Of a DNA stretch of 64,000 nucleotides, positions 45,152 through 54,289 are shown one piece after another. The DNA is taken from contig NZ_CP014137.1 in NCBI RefSeq assembly GCF_002291445.1, positions 3,596,001-3,660,000 on the forward strand, in the 5' to 3' direction. The notes under the pieces were generated by a model. The model saw nothing but the letters and a program-made list of their open reading frames with translations. It made no database searches and was not told the DNA's origin. Position numbers and translations under genes: made by a program. Source of the DNA: Brenneria goodwinii (GTDB taxonomy: Bacteria; Pseudomonadota; Gammaproteobacteria; Enterobacterales; Enterobacteriaceae). How positions within the stretch are numbered: position 1 is the stretch's first letter; every line of letters begins with the position of its first letter.

Positions 45152-46179
45152 GCCGCCTCCAGCCGCCAGCCTTGATGCAGGCGTACCGCGACCGATTGCC
45201 GCTCATTCACCGGGGAATGATGATAGGCGGTGAGCGGCTGGCCGTCGCTCAGCCGCAGTTGCAGCAGATAGCGTTCCCCCTGATAGATGCAGCTCTCTAC
45301 CAATGCGGCGACGCCGCTGGCGGCAATTTCCACATGTTCGGGACGAATCAGGATCGGCCGGTGTGGATAGGTCGCCGCCGGCTGTTCCAACCCATGATGC
45401 AGTTGAACGCCGTCCAATCGAGCCGCATTATCGGCCACCGGCAGCGTTAATATGCTGCCCTTGCCGATAAAGCGCGCGACCCAGGCATTCTGCGGATATT
45501 GATACAACTGCTGAGGAGACCCCCACTGCATCAGTTCCCCCTGATGCATCACCGCGATATGGCTGGCCAGCGCCATCGCCTCCGCCTGATCGTGGGTGAC
45601 GTAGACAAAGGTCGCGCCGGTGCGCCGATGAAAATCGCGGAAGGTCTGTTCCATGGTGGCGCGCAGATGCCGGTCCAGATTGGCTAAGGGTTCATCCAGC
45701 AGCATCACCTGCGGTTCAGACACCAGACAGCGGGCCAGCGCGACGCGCTGACGCTGCCCGCCGCTGAGATCTTGCGGGGAGCGGTCGGCGCAGGCGGCGA
45801 GTTCAACCGCGTCCAGCGCTTCCATAATGCGTTTTTGCCGGGCGGCGCCATTCACCTTCTTCAGCTTCAGCGGATAACCCACATTCTCCGCCACCGTCAT
45901 ATGCGGCCACAGCGCATAGGATTGGAACACCATCCCCATATTGCGCTCTTCGGGGGGAAGATGGCGCTGCCGATCGGCCAGGATCTTATCGCCCAACGAC
46001 AGCCGTCCCTGGCTCAGTTGTTCCAGCCCGGCCATCATGCGCAAGGTCGTGGTTTTACCGCAGCCGCTGGGCCCCAGCAACGCGGTGAAAGCGCCCTCGG
46101 GAATGGTTAAGCTCAGATCGCGCACCACGGCCTGCTCGCCGAACCATTTACTCACCTGTTCCAGTTTCAGCTCTGCCAT
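45148..46179 (-). CDS. ABC ATPase with TOBE domain (importer of a phosphorylated compound?)
   Basis: 343 residues with Walker A GPSGCGKTT, signature LSGGQRQR, Walker B VMLLDEPLANLD and H-loop VTHDQ, then a C-terminal TOBE domain (about 235-343) containing ILIRPEHVEI. Typical of FbpC/PotA-like importers. It overlaps the permease gene by 13 nt and the MBL gene by 4 nt, so it is part of a tightly packed operon. Confidence 0.9.
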   Translation of the reverse strand: MAELKLEQVSKWFGEQAVVRDLSLTIPEGAFTALLGPSGCGKTTTLRMMAGLEQLSQGRLSLGDKILADRQRHLPPEERNMGMVFQSYALWPHMTVAENVGYPLKLKKVNGAARQKRIMEALDAVELAACADRSPQDLSGGQRQRVALARCLVSEPQVMLLDEPLANLDRHLRATMEQTFRDFHRRTGATFVYVTHDQAEAMALASHIAVMHQGELMQWGSPQQLYQYPQNAWVARFIGKGSILTLPVADNAARLDGVQLHHGLEQPAATYPHRPILIRPEHVEIAASGVAALVESCIYQGERYLLQLRLSDGQPLTAYHHSPVNERQSVAVRLHQGWRLEAA

Positions 46180-47879
46180 GGGATAACTCCTTTGGGAAGA
46201 TAGCGGCCCAAACCGCTTAGCAGTAACATGACCAACGCGACCAGCACCACCACCATCACTGAAACCGCGGAGGCCAGCACCTTGTTGCCGCTTTCGTCCA
46301 GATTGAAAATGACCACGCCGAGCGTTTCACTGCCGGCGCTCCACAGCAGAGCCGAGACGGTCAATTCGTTGACCGCGGTCAGAAAAACCAGTAATGCGCC
46401 GGCAAAGGCCGCCGGCGCCAGCAACGGCAGGACGATATGGCGCAGCCGTTGCGAAAAGTCGGCCCCGGCCAGGCTGGCCGCCTCTTCCATCGCCGGATCC
46501 AACTGCAACATGCCGCTATGAACCGGCTTGAGGCACACCGTGAGAAAGCGCGCCAGATACGCCAGAAAAATGATCGCCAGCGTGCCGTACAGCGTGATAT
46601 CCACGATGGGAAGCGGCCGCGCGAACAGCAGAATAAACGCAATCGCCAGCACCACGCCGGGCAAGGTGTAAGGAATATCGATCGCGTTATGCAACCAGCG
46701 CAGCGGGCGGCTGGGGTAACGCACCAGCAGATAGGCGAGCGGCAGGCTCAGAATCATCAAAACAACGGCGGCTGAAACGGATAACAGCATACTGTTGGTC
46801 AGGGCGCGCCAGGTGGCGCTCTGCTCTTCCAGCATGGTGCCATAGGCGGCGAAAGTCAGCGTCTCTGCGTTCAGCGGCACGCCCAACGTCGGCACCAGCG
46901 AGGTGGCGATTAACGCCAACAGGGGCGCCGCCAGGATCATAAACAGCACGCTGCCCAGTATCAGCTCCGTCGGCCAACGCCAGGCGCCAAGCCGGAAAGC
47001 CAGCGCGCGGCCGGCCATACCGATAAGCGGCAACGCATGACGCTGCTGTAATCGCCCCTGTAATATCACGATCCCTACCGCCAGTATGCCCATCAGTACC
47101 GACAGCGCCGCAACCTGATTGATCATGGAAGGGCCGAAGCCGGCCATCGTCTGGTAAATCTGCGTTGGCAGCACAAAGTAGGAAATGGGAATGCCCAGCA
47201 TGGCGGGAATACCGAAGTTGCCCAACGCCGAGACGAAAGCGATGGCCCCGCCCGCCCACAGCGCGGTACGGCACAGCGGCAGGACGATATCGCAGAACAC
47301 CCGCCACAGGGACGCGCCGTTGAGGCGCGCGGCTTCGATTTGCTCCTTGGGCAGGCAGAGCAACTGGGTGCGCAGCGCCAGAAACACCAGCGGCGCATGC
47401 TGGATGCCCAGCAACAGAGCGATGCCTTCGGCGGAATAAAGCGGATTGGGGCTGCCAAACGTCGGCGCCATGCCCAGACTGTTCAGCAGAATGCTGCTGG
47501 GGCCAAGCAGTTGCAGCCAGCTTAGCGCCGTGACCTGCGGCGGGATCATCATCGGCAGCATAAACAAAAATATCCAGAGCTTTTTAGCGCGAATATCGGT
47601 CAGCGCCAGGCAGAAAGCAAACAGGCTGCCCAGCAGCACAGAGAGTAAGGTTCCCATGCCGCTGGTATATAAACTGTTGTACAGCGCAACCCAGGTGGAC
47701 TGGCTGGACAGCACCCGCCACAGGCTGCTGTTCCCCCCCAGATGCCAGTCGAACAGCGCCGAGATTAACAAGCGCAGGCTAGGCAGCAGGCTAAGTAGCG
47801 TAACCAGCCCCAGTAACAACCAAAGCAACCCTCTGGGAGGGTTGCCGCTGGAAGGATAGCGCATCGTAAGACTACTCAT
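46167..47879 (-). CDS. Fused ABC permease of the FbpB/AfuB type
   Basis: 570 residues and about 12 spans. The two EAA loops are EAARLNGASLWRVFCDIVLPL and EAASLAGADFSQRLRHIVLPL. Partner of the ATPase it overlaps and of the binding protein that ends 3 nt upstream. Annotated families of this shape are often labelled 'iron', yet AfuABC of this type has been shown to import hexose phosphates. Confidence 0.9.
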   Translation of the reverse strand: MSSLTMRYPSSGNPPRGLLWLLLGLVTLLSLLPSLRLLISALFDWHLGGNSSLWRVLSSQSTWVALYNSLYTSGMGTLLSVLLGSLFAFCLALTDIRAKKLWIFLFMLPMMIPPQVTALSWLQLLGPSSILLNSLGMAPTFGSPNPLYSAEGIALLLGIQHAPLVFLALRTQLLCLPKEQIEAARLNGASLWRVFCDIVLPLCRTALWAGGAIAFVSALGNFGIPAMLGIPISYFVLPTQIYQTMAGFGPSMINQVAALSVLMGILAVGIVILQGRLQQRHALPLIGMAGRALAFRLGAWRWPTELILGSVLFMILAAPLLALIATSLVPTLGVPLNAETLTFAAYGTMLEEQSATWRALTNSMLLSVSAAVVLMILSLPLAYLLVRYPSRPLRWLHNAIDIPYTLPGVVLAIAFILLFARPLPIVDITLYGTLAIIFLAYLARFLTVCLKPVHSGMLQLDPAMEEAASLAGADFSQRLRHIVLPLLAPAAFAGALLVFLTAVNELTVSALLWSAGSETLGVVIFNLDESGNKVLASAVSVMVVVLVALVMLLLSGLGRYLPKGVIPWQS

Positions 47880-47882
47880 GAC

Positions 47883-48860
47883 TTAGTGGCTTCCGAACAG
47901 TTGGCTAAAGCGTTGTTTGTTCTGCTCGGCTTCGGCCAACGCTTTGCCGGCATCGAATGCCATCAGTTTGATCTGGTCGCGCGGAGGGAAACCTTCCGGT
48001 ACGGGCAGATCGGCGCGTGCCGGCAGATAGCCCTGTTTCAGCACCAGTTGCTGCCCCTGCTCCGACAGTACGAAGTCGATAAAGGCTTTGGCGGCTTCGG
48101 AGTTTTTGGCTTTCTTCATCATCGCGACCGGTTCGGTCACAATGCTTACGCCCTCCTGCGGGAACAGAAACTCAATCGGCGCGCCTTTGGCTTTTTCACG
48201 GATCGCCATGAAATCCACCAGTACGCCGTAGGCTTTGCTGCCGGATGAGATAGCGCTCAGCACCGCGCCATTACCGCCCTGGGGCATGGCGCCATTCTCT
48301 TTCAGCTTCTGGTAATAGTCCCAGCCAAGCTGCGGATCATTCGTCAGCGTCGCCAGATGAATAAGCGCGGCGCCGGAATACAGCGGGCTGGGCATGGTAG
48401 TCATGTTTTTCAGCTCAGGTTTGAGCAGATCCTGCCATGAAGCGGGCTTGACCGGCGCCTGACGATGATAGGCGATTCCGGTGGTGATGAGCTTGGTGCC
48501 GTAGTAATAGCCCTCGGCATCATAGAGCGAGGGATCGTAGCGGGTCGCTTCCGGCGATTTGTACGGCGCCAGCAGATCCTGCTGCCTGAGCGACTCCATC
48601 GTCACGCTGTCGGAGATCAGCAGCACATCCGGGGCAGCGCCGCCGGCGGCCAGTTCGGCCTGCAGGCGCGCGGTGAGTTTGGTGGTTCCGTCGCGGATCC
48701 AGTTCACTTTGATATCCCGATGCGCCTGCTCAAAGGCGTTGACGGTCATCTGGGCATCTTCATTGGGTTGGCTGGTGTAAAGCATCAGTGTGGTTTTCGC
48801 AACTGCGGAAGCGCTAAGCATCGCCAGCATCAACGCGGCAAACGTCATTTTCTTATACAT
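47883..48860 (-). CDS. ABC periplasmic binding protein (AfuA/PhnS-like)
   Basis: 325 residues from ATG 48860, which has an AGGGGATA ribosome site; the longer reading adds 23 non-signal residues. The signal peptide ends about ASAVA. The mature start KTTLMLYTSQPNEDAQ and the blocks TTKLTARLQAELAAGGAAPD and YSGAALIHLATL belong to the FbpA/AfuA/PhnS superfamily. First gene of the five-gene operon and divergent from the DeoR regulator (135 nt between starts). The ligand cannot be read from sequence. Confidence 0.87.
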   Translation of the reverse strand: MYKKMTFAALMLAMLSASAVAKTTLMLYTSQPNEDAQMTVNAFEQAHRDIKVNWIRDGTTKLTARLQAELAAGGAAPDVLLISDSVTMESLRQQDLLAPYKSPEATRYDPSLYDAEGYYYGTKLITTGIAYHRQAPVKPASWQDLLKPELKNMTTMPSPLYSGAALIHLATLTNDPQLGWDYYQKLKENGAMPQGGNGAVLSAISSGSKAYGVLVDFMAIREKAKGAPIEFLFPQEGVSIVTEPVAMMKKAKNSEAAKAFIDFVLSEQGQQLVLKQGYLPARADLPVPEGFPPRDQIKLMAFDAGKALAEAEQNKQRFSQLFGSH

Positions 48861-48995
48861 GTCGGCTATCCCCTGGTTTTCGTTGTGATGATTAAAACAG
48901 GGATATCTGACAAAAATATGACCAGCCAATTTCGTAGTAATAACTTAATACTTTCGATGTAGTATTCCGCAGGGTATCAGTACAGGGAGAGAAAA

Positions 48996-49766
48996 ATGAC
49001 ACCGGAAGCACGCCGCCGCGCGATTACCATGATGGTAACCGAACAGGGAGCGCAAAGTATTGAGCAGTTGGCCGAACATTTCGGCGTATCGCTACAGACC
49101 GTGCGCAGCGATGTGCGGGAACTGACCGAACGGGGTCTGCTGCTGCGTCGGCACGGTCTGGTGGCGCCTTTCGCCCGGGAGAATATCGGCTATCAGCAGC
49201 GGGAAATCGTCAATGTCGCGGGTAAACGCTGGATTGGGGAACAGGTCGCCGCGCTGCTTGGCGAATATCAAAGCTGTTTTCTGGGAACGGGCACCACCGT
49301 TGAGATGGCGGCTCGCGCCCTGCCTGCCGATATCCGGTTGACCGTGTTCACCAATAACCTGCATGCGGCGGCAACGCTCAGCCAGTTGCCCGACTGCGAC
49401 TTGACCGTGGCCGGCGGACAGGTGCGTAAACGGGATCTGGATATCATCGGCGGCGATGCGTTGGCGTTTTTCAGCCGCTATCGGGTGGCGATAGGCGTGG
49501 TGTCGGTGGGGGGAATGGGAGAAGCGGGAGAGCTTTACGACTTCAATGATGACGAGGTCATGGCGCGCCATGCGTTGCTGGCCGGCGCCGCGATAAAGGT
49601 GCTGGTGGTAGACGGCACCAAATTTGGCCGCTCAGCCCTTTGCCAAAACGGCGGTATTGCCGATTTTCACTACGTGGTCAGCGATCGGCCGCCCTCCAGA
49701 CAGCAGCGTGATGTTTTGCAGAACACATCAACGCGCTGGCTGTGCCGGGAAAAAGTTGAAGTATGA
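48996..49766 (+). CDS. DeoR/GlpR-family repressor
   Basis: 256 residues. The N-terminal HTH (SIEQLAEHFGVSLQTVRSDV) has the DeoR motif, and the C-terminal DeoRC sensor domain has GTGTTVEMAARAL and VDGTKFGRSAL. DeoR regulators usually respond to phosphorylated sugars. It is divergent from the importer-hydrolase operon and most likely controls it, which strengthens the case that the imported molecule is phosphorylated. Confidence 0.9.
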   Translation: MTPEARRRAITMMVTEQGAQSIEQLAEHFGVSLQTVRSDVRELTERGLLLRRHGLVAPFARENIGYQQREIVNVAGKRWIGEQVAALLGEYQSCFLGTGTTVEMAARALPADIRLTVFTNNLHAAATLSQLPDCDLTVAGGQVRKRDLDIIGGDALAFFSRYRVAIGVVSVGGMGEAGELYDFNDDEVMARHALLAGAAIKVLVVDGTKFGRSALCQNGGIADFHYVVSDRPPSRQQRDVLQNTSTRWLCREKVEV

Positions 49767-49787
49767 CGGGGTATCGCGGGTAAAAAC

Positions 49788-50861
49788 CTATAGGCGATGC
49801 CCGCTTTGCCGATCGAAAACGGCGACGCTCCGTGATTCAAACCATAAGGTAATCACGTCATCCGGCTGCGCCTCATGGCTGCGGAATGCCAGCGTGAAAT
49901 CCTTGCCCCGGCACCACGCCAGCGTGTCTGCGCCCATGGGTTCAATCAGTTCGACGGTCAAATTGGGCAAACAGCCGTCCGTACCCGGCTTGGACAAAAG
50001 CATCTCCGGGCGGATCCCTAGTATCAACGGCTGATTTTCTTGCGGCATCTGCTGGAATGCATAATTTTCGAGTGAAATAAGCCGGGAGCCGCAGGCGAAA
50101 GCGGCATGGCCGCCGCTTTGGGTAAAGCGGCCTGATAGGAAATTCATCTTCGGCGATCCGACGAATCCGGCGACAAACAGATTAGCCGGGCGGTGATATA
50201 TTTCAGCCGGCGTGCCGATTTGTTGAATAACCTGATCTTTCATTACCGCGATGCGATCGGCGAGCGTCAGCGCTTCTATCTGGTCATGGGTGACATAAAT
50301 CATCGTCGTCCCCAGCTGTTTATGCAGCCGTTTGATCTCCAGCCGCAGCTCATTACGAAGTTGGGCATCAAGGTTGGAGAGCGGCTCGTCGAACAGGTAT
50401 ACATTGGCATGGCGGACCAGCGCCCGGCCGATCGCCACGCGCTGGCGTTGCCCGCCGGAAAGTTGTTCCGGCCGGCGATCGAGCAGATCGGTAATTTGCA
50501 ATGTCGCGGCGGCTTCGGCTACCCGCGCCACGATCTCTTTACGCGCCACCTTCGCCAGTTCCAGACCGAGCGACATGTTCTGCCTGACGGTCATGCGCGG
50601 ATAGAGCGCGTAAGACTGAAATACCATGGCGATGTTGCGATCGCGAGGCTCTTCCCAGGTGACATTGCGATCGCCAATCCAGACTTCGCCGGACTTAACA
50701 TCGGTCAGGCCGGCGGTGGCATTAAGCAACGTGGATTTGCCGCATCCCGAAGGACCGAGCAGCACCAGGAATTCGCCGTCGTTAATCTCCAGGCTCAGAT
50801 CGCGGATGATATCCTGTGAACCATAGGTAATCGTCAGATTTTTGAAAGAGAGCGATGCCAT
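49788..50861 (-). CDS. MalK/UgpC-type sugar ABC ATPase
   Basis: 357 residues from ATG 50861, which has an AGGATAA ribosome site; the longer reading to 50915 overlaps the permease gene. Walker A GPSGCGKST, signature LSGGQRQR, Walker B VYLFDEPLSNLD, H-loop VTHDQ, then a TOBE/OB regulatory domain (about 235-357; LILGIRPEML). ATPase of the CUT1 importer encoded just upstream on the same strand. It is convergent with deoR. Confidence 0.92.
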   Translation of the reverse strand: MASLSFKNLTITYGSQDIIRDLSLEINDGEFLVLLGPSGCGKSTLLNATAGLTDVKSGEVWIGDRNVTWEEPRDRNIAMVFQSYALYPRMTVRQNMSLGLELAKVARKEIVARVAEAAATLQITDLLDRRPEQLSGGQRQRVAIGRALVRHANVYLFDEPLSNLDAQLRNELRLEIKRLHKQLGTTMIYVTHDQIEALTLADRIAVMKDQVIQQIGTPAEIYHRPANLFVAGFVGSPKMNFLSGRFTQSGGHAAFACGSRLISLENYAFQQMPQENQPLILGIRPEMLLSKPGTDGCLPNLTVELIEPMGADTLAWCRGKDFTLAFRSHEAQPDDVITLWFESRSVAVFDRQSGHRL

Positions 50862-50863
50862 GT

Positions 50864-51751
50864 TTATCCTTTTACCGAGCCGGAAGCGATGCCGCGAACC
50901 AACCAACGGCCGCAAACCAGATAGAGAAGCAACGGCACCAGCGCGGTTAATAACGTGGCCGCCATATTCACGTTGTACGCCTGCCCGCCTTCCGCGCTAT
51001 TGACGATGTTATTAAGCTGCACGGTCATGGGGTAGTTGTCTCGCCCGGCGAATGTTAAGCCAAACAAAAAGTCATTCCAGATCCCGGTCGCCTGCAGCAG
51101 CGTAGCCACCACCAGCATGGGCGTCGACATGGGTAGAATAATCCGCCGGTAAATGGTCACGATCCCGCCGCCGTCGACCCGCGCGGCATTGAATAGCTCC
51201 ACCGGCAGTGAAGCATAAAAATTACGGAATAGAAGCGTGACGATAGGTAAGCCAAAGATGATATGCACGATCACGACGCTGGCGATCGAGTTATAAATGC
51301 CGCTGTAGGAAAAGACCCTGACCAGGGGATATAAAAATACCTGATACGGGATAAAGGCGCCGGCAAGCAGTATCGCGAAAAAAAGCTCCGACCAGCGATA
51401 ACGCCAGAAGGTCAGCGTATAGCCGATCCAGGAGCCGGCCAGCACCGAGAAAAACACCGATGGCACCAGTATTTTTATCGAATTGATAAAACCGCCCTGT
51501 ATGCCGTTGCAGGTCAAACCGGTACATGCGCTCGACCAGGCGGCATGCCAGGCGTCGAAAGAGGGCCGCAGCGGCGGCGCCAGCAGGCTGCCCGGCCTGA
51601 TTTCATCCAGCGGTTTCAACGAGGTGTTGATCATCACCAACACCGGCAACAGAAAAAACAGCGCCGAAATACCTAAAAACAGATAGATGCCAAGGCGCGC
51701 CGTTGAACGCTTTCTCGGCCGGCCGGCGTAAATAGGGAAACGGGTAGTCAT
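50864..51751 (-). CDS. CUT1 sugar ABC permease, MalG-like
   Basis: 295 residues from ATG 51751 with six spans and the EAA motif ELFNAARVDGGGIVTIYRRIILPM. It overlaps the MalF-like gene by one base (TAATG). Its C-terminus (RGIASGSVKG) is the conserved tail of MalG-type permeases. Confidence 0.92.
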   Translation of the reverse strand: MTTRFPIYAGRPRKRSTARLGIYLFLGISALFFLLPVLVMINTSLKPLDEIRPGSLLAPPLRPSFDAWHAAWSSACTGLTCNGIQGGFINSIKILVPSVFFSVLAGSWIGYTLTFWRYRWSELFFAILLAGAFIPYQVFLYPLVRVFSYSGIYNSIASVVIVHIIFGLPIVTLLFRNFYASLPVELFNAARVDGGGIVTIYRRIILPMSTPMLVVATLLQATGIWNDFLFGLTFAGRDNYPMTVQLNNIVNSAEGGQAYNVNMAATLLTALVPLLLYLVCGRWLVRGIASGSVKG

Positions 51752-52632
51752 TATCGTTTTCTTTTGAAGGTGCGCAGATAGATCCATGGCGAGAGAACCA
51801 CGATCGCCATAAGCAGCAGCATGGTCGCGGCCGCCATCGCCCTGCCGACATTGGCGCGCTCGAACAGGTTATCCATAATAAAGGTCGCCGGCACGTCGGT
51901 GGCGCCGCCGGGCCCGCCGTGGGTCATGGTTACCACCAGGTCATACAATTTAAACGTGGCCACCACCAGTAAAACCAGCGCGGTCGCCACCATCGGCTGA
52001 ATCAGCGGCAGCACGATCCGGGTGTAGTAACGCCATTTGGGAATACCGTCGACCCGCGCCGCTTTCCACAGATCTTCATTGATTCCGCGGATGCCCGCCA
52101 GGAGTATCACCATCACCAATCCGGCGGATTGCCATACGCCGGCAAGGGCGATGGCATAGATGGCTCTGTCGGACTGCACCAGCCAGTCAAAGCGAAAATC
52201 GCCAAACCCCAGGTCACGGACTATTTGCTGAATACCGAAGTCCGGGTTAAACAGCCACTGCCATATCACGCCGGTCACCACGAACGACAAGGCGTGCGGT
52301 AATAGAAAAATGGCGCGCAGCGTACTCTCCGCGCGTACCTGTTGGTCGATAAAGACCGCAAGTAAAAATCCCAGCACCAGACAGCCGATAATGTATACGG
52401 CGCCAAACATCGCCAGATGGATAACCGATTGATAAAAATGGTCGTTGGCGAACAGACGCCGGTATTGCAGCAGGCCGACGAAATCATCCGTCGGCAGCAG
52501 CCGTGAATTGGTCATCGACAGGCGTACGGTCCAGAGTATCGAGCCGATATAAGCGACAAGCACCACGATGAGCATCGGCGATAACGCCAGCGCCAGGGAA
52601 AACTGTTTCCGCCATGTCCGCCGCCGATCCAT
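51751..52632 (-). CDS. CUT1 sugar ABC permease, MalF-like
   Basis: 293 residues from ATG 52632, which has a GGAAGAA ribosome site. Six spans, EAA motif DLWKAARVDGIPKWRYYTRIVLPL, and MTHGGPGGATD before the last helices. It starts 1 nt after the binding-protein stop, so the operon is binding protein-MalF-MalG-MalK. Confidence 0.92.
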   Translation of the reverse strand: MDRRRTWRKQFSLALALSPMLIVVLVAYIGSILWTVRLSMTNSRLLPTDDFVGLLQYRRLFANDHFYQSVIHLAMFGAVYIIGCLVLGFLLAVFIDQQVRAESTLRAIFLLPHALSFVVTGVIWQWLFNPDFGIQQIVRDLGFGDFRFDWLVQSDRAIYAIALAGVWQSAGLVMVILLAGIRGINEDLWKAARVDGIPKWRYYTRIVLPLIQPMVATALVLLVVATFKLYDLVVTMTHGGPGGATDVPATFIMDNLFERANVGRAMAAATMLLLMAIVVLSPWIYLRTFKRKR

Positions 52633-52633
52633 A

Positions 52634-53869
52634 TTATTCTTCCTGCGCGATGATATCGGCAAACTGGGAGATAAAACGTTCGGCATCAATATTTCGATTC
52701 CAGAAACGGCTCACGTTGTCTTGCAGATCACCCAGCGTTTGCGGCGACAATAATACCGGTACGCCGCCCAGCAGATTTTCCGGGTTTTGCAGCACGGCAT
52801 GCGCCTTCTGCGCGCAGATATCCAGCGATGACACATCAGCATCGGCGCGCGGCGGCAATGAGCCTTTTTGCGCGGCAAACGCGACCTGATTAGCCGGATC
52901 GAAAGCCACATTGATCAAACGCTGCTGGGCCGCCTGTTGCGCTTTATCGGCAGTGCGCGGAAAGATAAAAACATCGCCGCTGAAAATGAATTCCGAACCA
53001 AGCAGATTGCATTCAAAATCTTTACCCACCTGTTTACCGGCGGCGAAGAATTCGCCTTTGGCGAAGTCGGCCATAATCTCCATGGCGGCCTTTTTATGGA
53101 TAATCAGGGCTGTGGTATCGCTCCAACTGCGGCCGGGACTGCCGGCGTCCACCAATTCATGCAGGGAGTCAAATAACGCTACGACGCGGGCGAATGCTTC
53201 ACCTTTAATGGCGTCAATATCATGTTCTATATATATTTTCCGATAAAGATCGGCGCCGCCATAACTCGACAACACCGCATTAAATAAATTCTGCTCATAT
53301 ATTGGCACGCCTGCGACAGCCAAAGGGATAACGCCGCGTTTTTTAAATTCCCGGCCGACTTCAACTAATTCAGACCAATTTTTTGGTATGCTTAATCCTG
53401 CTTCCTGAAATAACTCATTATTTGTCCACAGCCAATTTTGGCCGTGAAGTCCAACGGGAACGGCATAAATTTTATCATCACGACTAATTGACTGATAAAC
53501 CGGTTTATAAAGGACTTTCTTCCAATATTCCTTGTCCACAACGCTCTGCAAATCCGTCAGGAGATCGGCGTCGATTAAATCATCAAATCGGCGCCCGATA
53601 GAAAATTGCATCGCCATCGGCGGATTGCCGCCCACGATGCGATTGATCCCAAGCGTCCTGGCGTTGCTGCCGCCGGCAATGGCGGTATCGACCCAATGCC
53701 CTCCGGCTTGATTATACGCTTCCGCATAGACCCGCACCGCGGCTGATTCGCTCGATGAAGTCCAACCGTGAATGACTTCCTCGTTCGATTGCGCGCAAAC
53801 ACCGCGCGCGACCAATAAAAGGGACACGGCCAATACCGTTAAAACGGTTTTATTTATTTCGCTTATCAT
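52634..53869 (-). CDS. Sugar ABC binding protein (CUT1, family 1 SBP)
   Basis: 411 residues with a signal peptide ending about RGVCAQ. The blocks VIHGWTSSSESAAVRVYAEA, VPVGLHGQNWLW and KNWSELVEVGREFKKRGVIPLA are those of glucose/glucoside-type SBPs (GtsA-like) rather than MalE. First gene of its operon. With the divergent GH3 beta-glucosidase 420 nt away, beta-glucosides or cello-oligosaccharides are the likely substrates (inference). Confidence 0.88.
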   Translation of the reverse strand: MISEINKTVLTVLAVSLLLVARGVCAQSNEEVIHGWTSSSESAAVRVYAEAYNQAGGHWVDTAIAGGSNARTLGINRIVGGNPPMAMQFSIGRRFDDLIDADLLTDLQSVVDKEYWKKVLYKPVYQSISRDDKIYAVPVGLHGQNWLWTNNELFQEAGLSIPKNWSELVEVGREFKKRGVIPLAVAGVPIYEQNLFNAVLSSYGGADLYRKIYIEHDIDAIKGEAFARVVALFDSLHELVDAGSPGRSWSDTTALIIHKKAAMEIMADFAKGEFFAAGKQVGKDFECNLLGSEFIFSGDVFIFPRTADKAQQAAQQRLINVAFDPANQVAFAAQKGSLPPRADADVSSLDICAQKAHAVLQNPENLLGGVPVLLSPQTLGDLQDNVSRFWNRNIDAERFISQFADIIAQEE

Positions 53870-54083
53870 TATATTAAGTTTCTATGAACGACGTTAATCC
53901 TCTGGAATTGCAATCCTAGCATAGCGAATAGAAATCAAAATTCATATTTAGCATTAGGTTATATAATATAAGCAATAAGAGACTCGATATGATGGATAAA
54001 AAACAATGATATATTAAAAATTGTAGCGTTTGTTTCAATTCAAGAAATAACGTCAAAAAGTTAAGATCCAAGCGTTAAGTTTC

Positions 54084-54241
54084 ATACTCTAAATAATTCG
54101 AGTCGCAGGACAAAACGCATGGCGTTTTGAACAGCGCTTGCGCTGGCCCCGAAGGGGCGACGCCACAGGCTGGGTCACGCGGCAAGGGAAGGACCGAGTC
54201 ATGCAGCCAACACACATGCGACTTGAAGTATGACGAGTATA
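54084..54241. repeat. MITE-like palindromic intergenic repeat
   Basis: Imperfect inverted ends: ATACTC...TTCGAGTCGCA at the left, and the reverse complement of TGCGACTTGAAG...GAGTAT at the right. It has a GC-rich interior and no ORF. This end sequence (ATTCGAGT(T/C)GCAGG ... GCAACTTGAAGTATGACG) is familiar to me as a dispersed intergenic element in Pectobacterium, Serratia and Yersinia-type genomes. It sits between the binding-protein and GH3 promoters; the remainder of 53870-54289 is AT-rich promoter DNA. Confidence 0.7.
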
Positions 54242-54289
54242 TTTAATTTCGAATATATATCATCGACTGATGACAATTAGGAAACAGGC

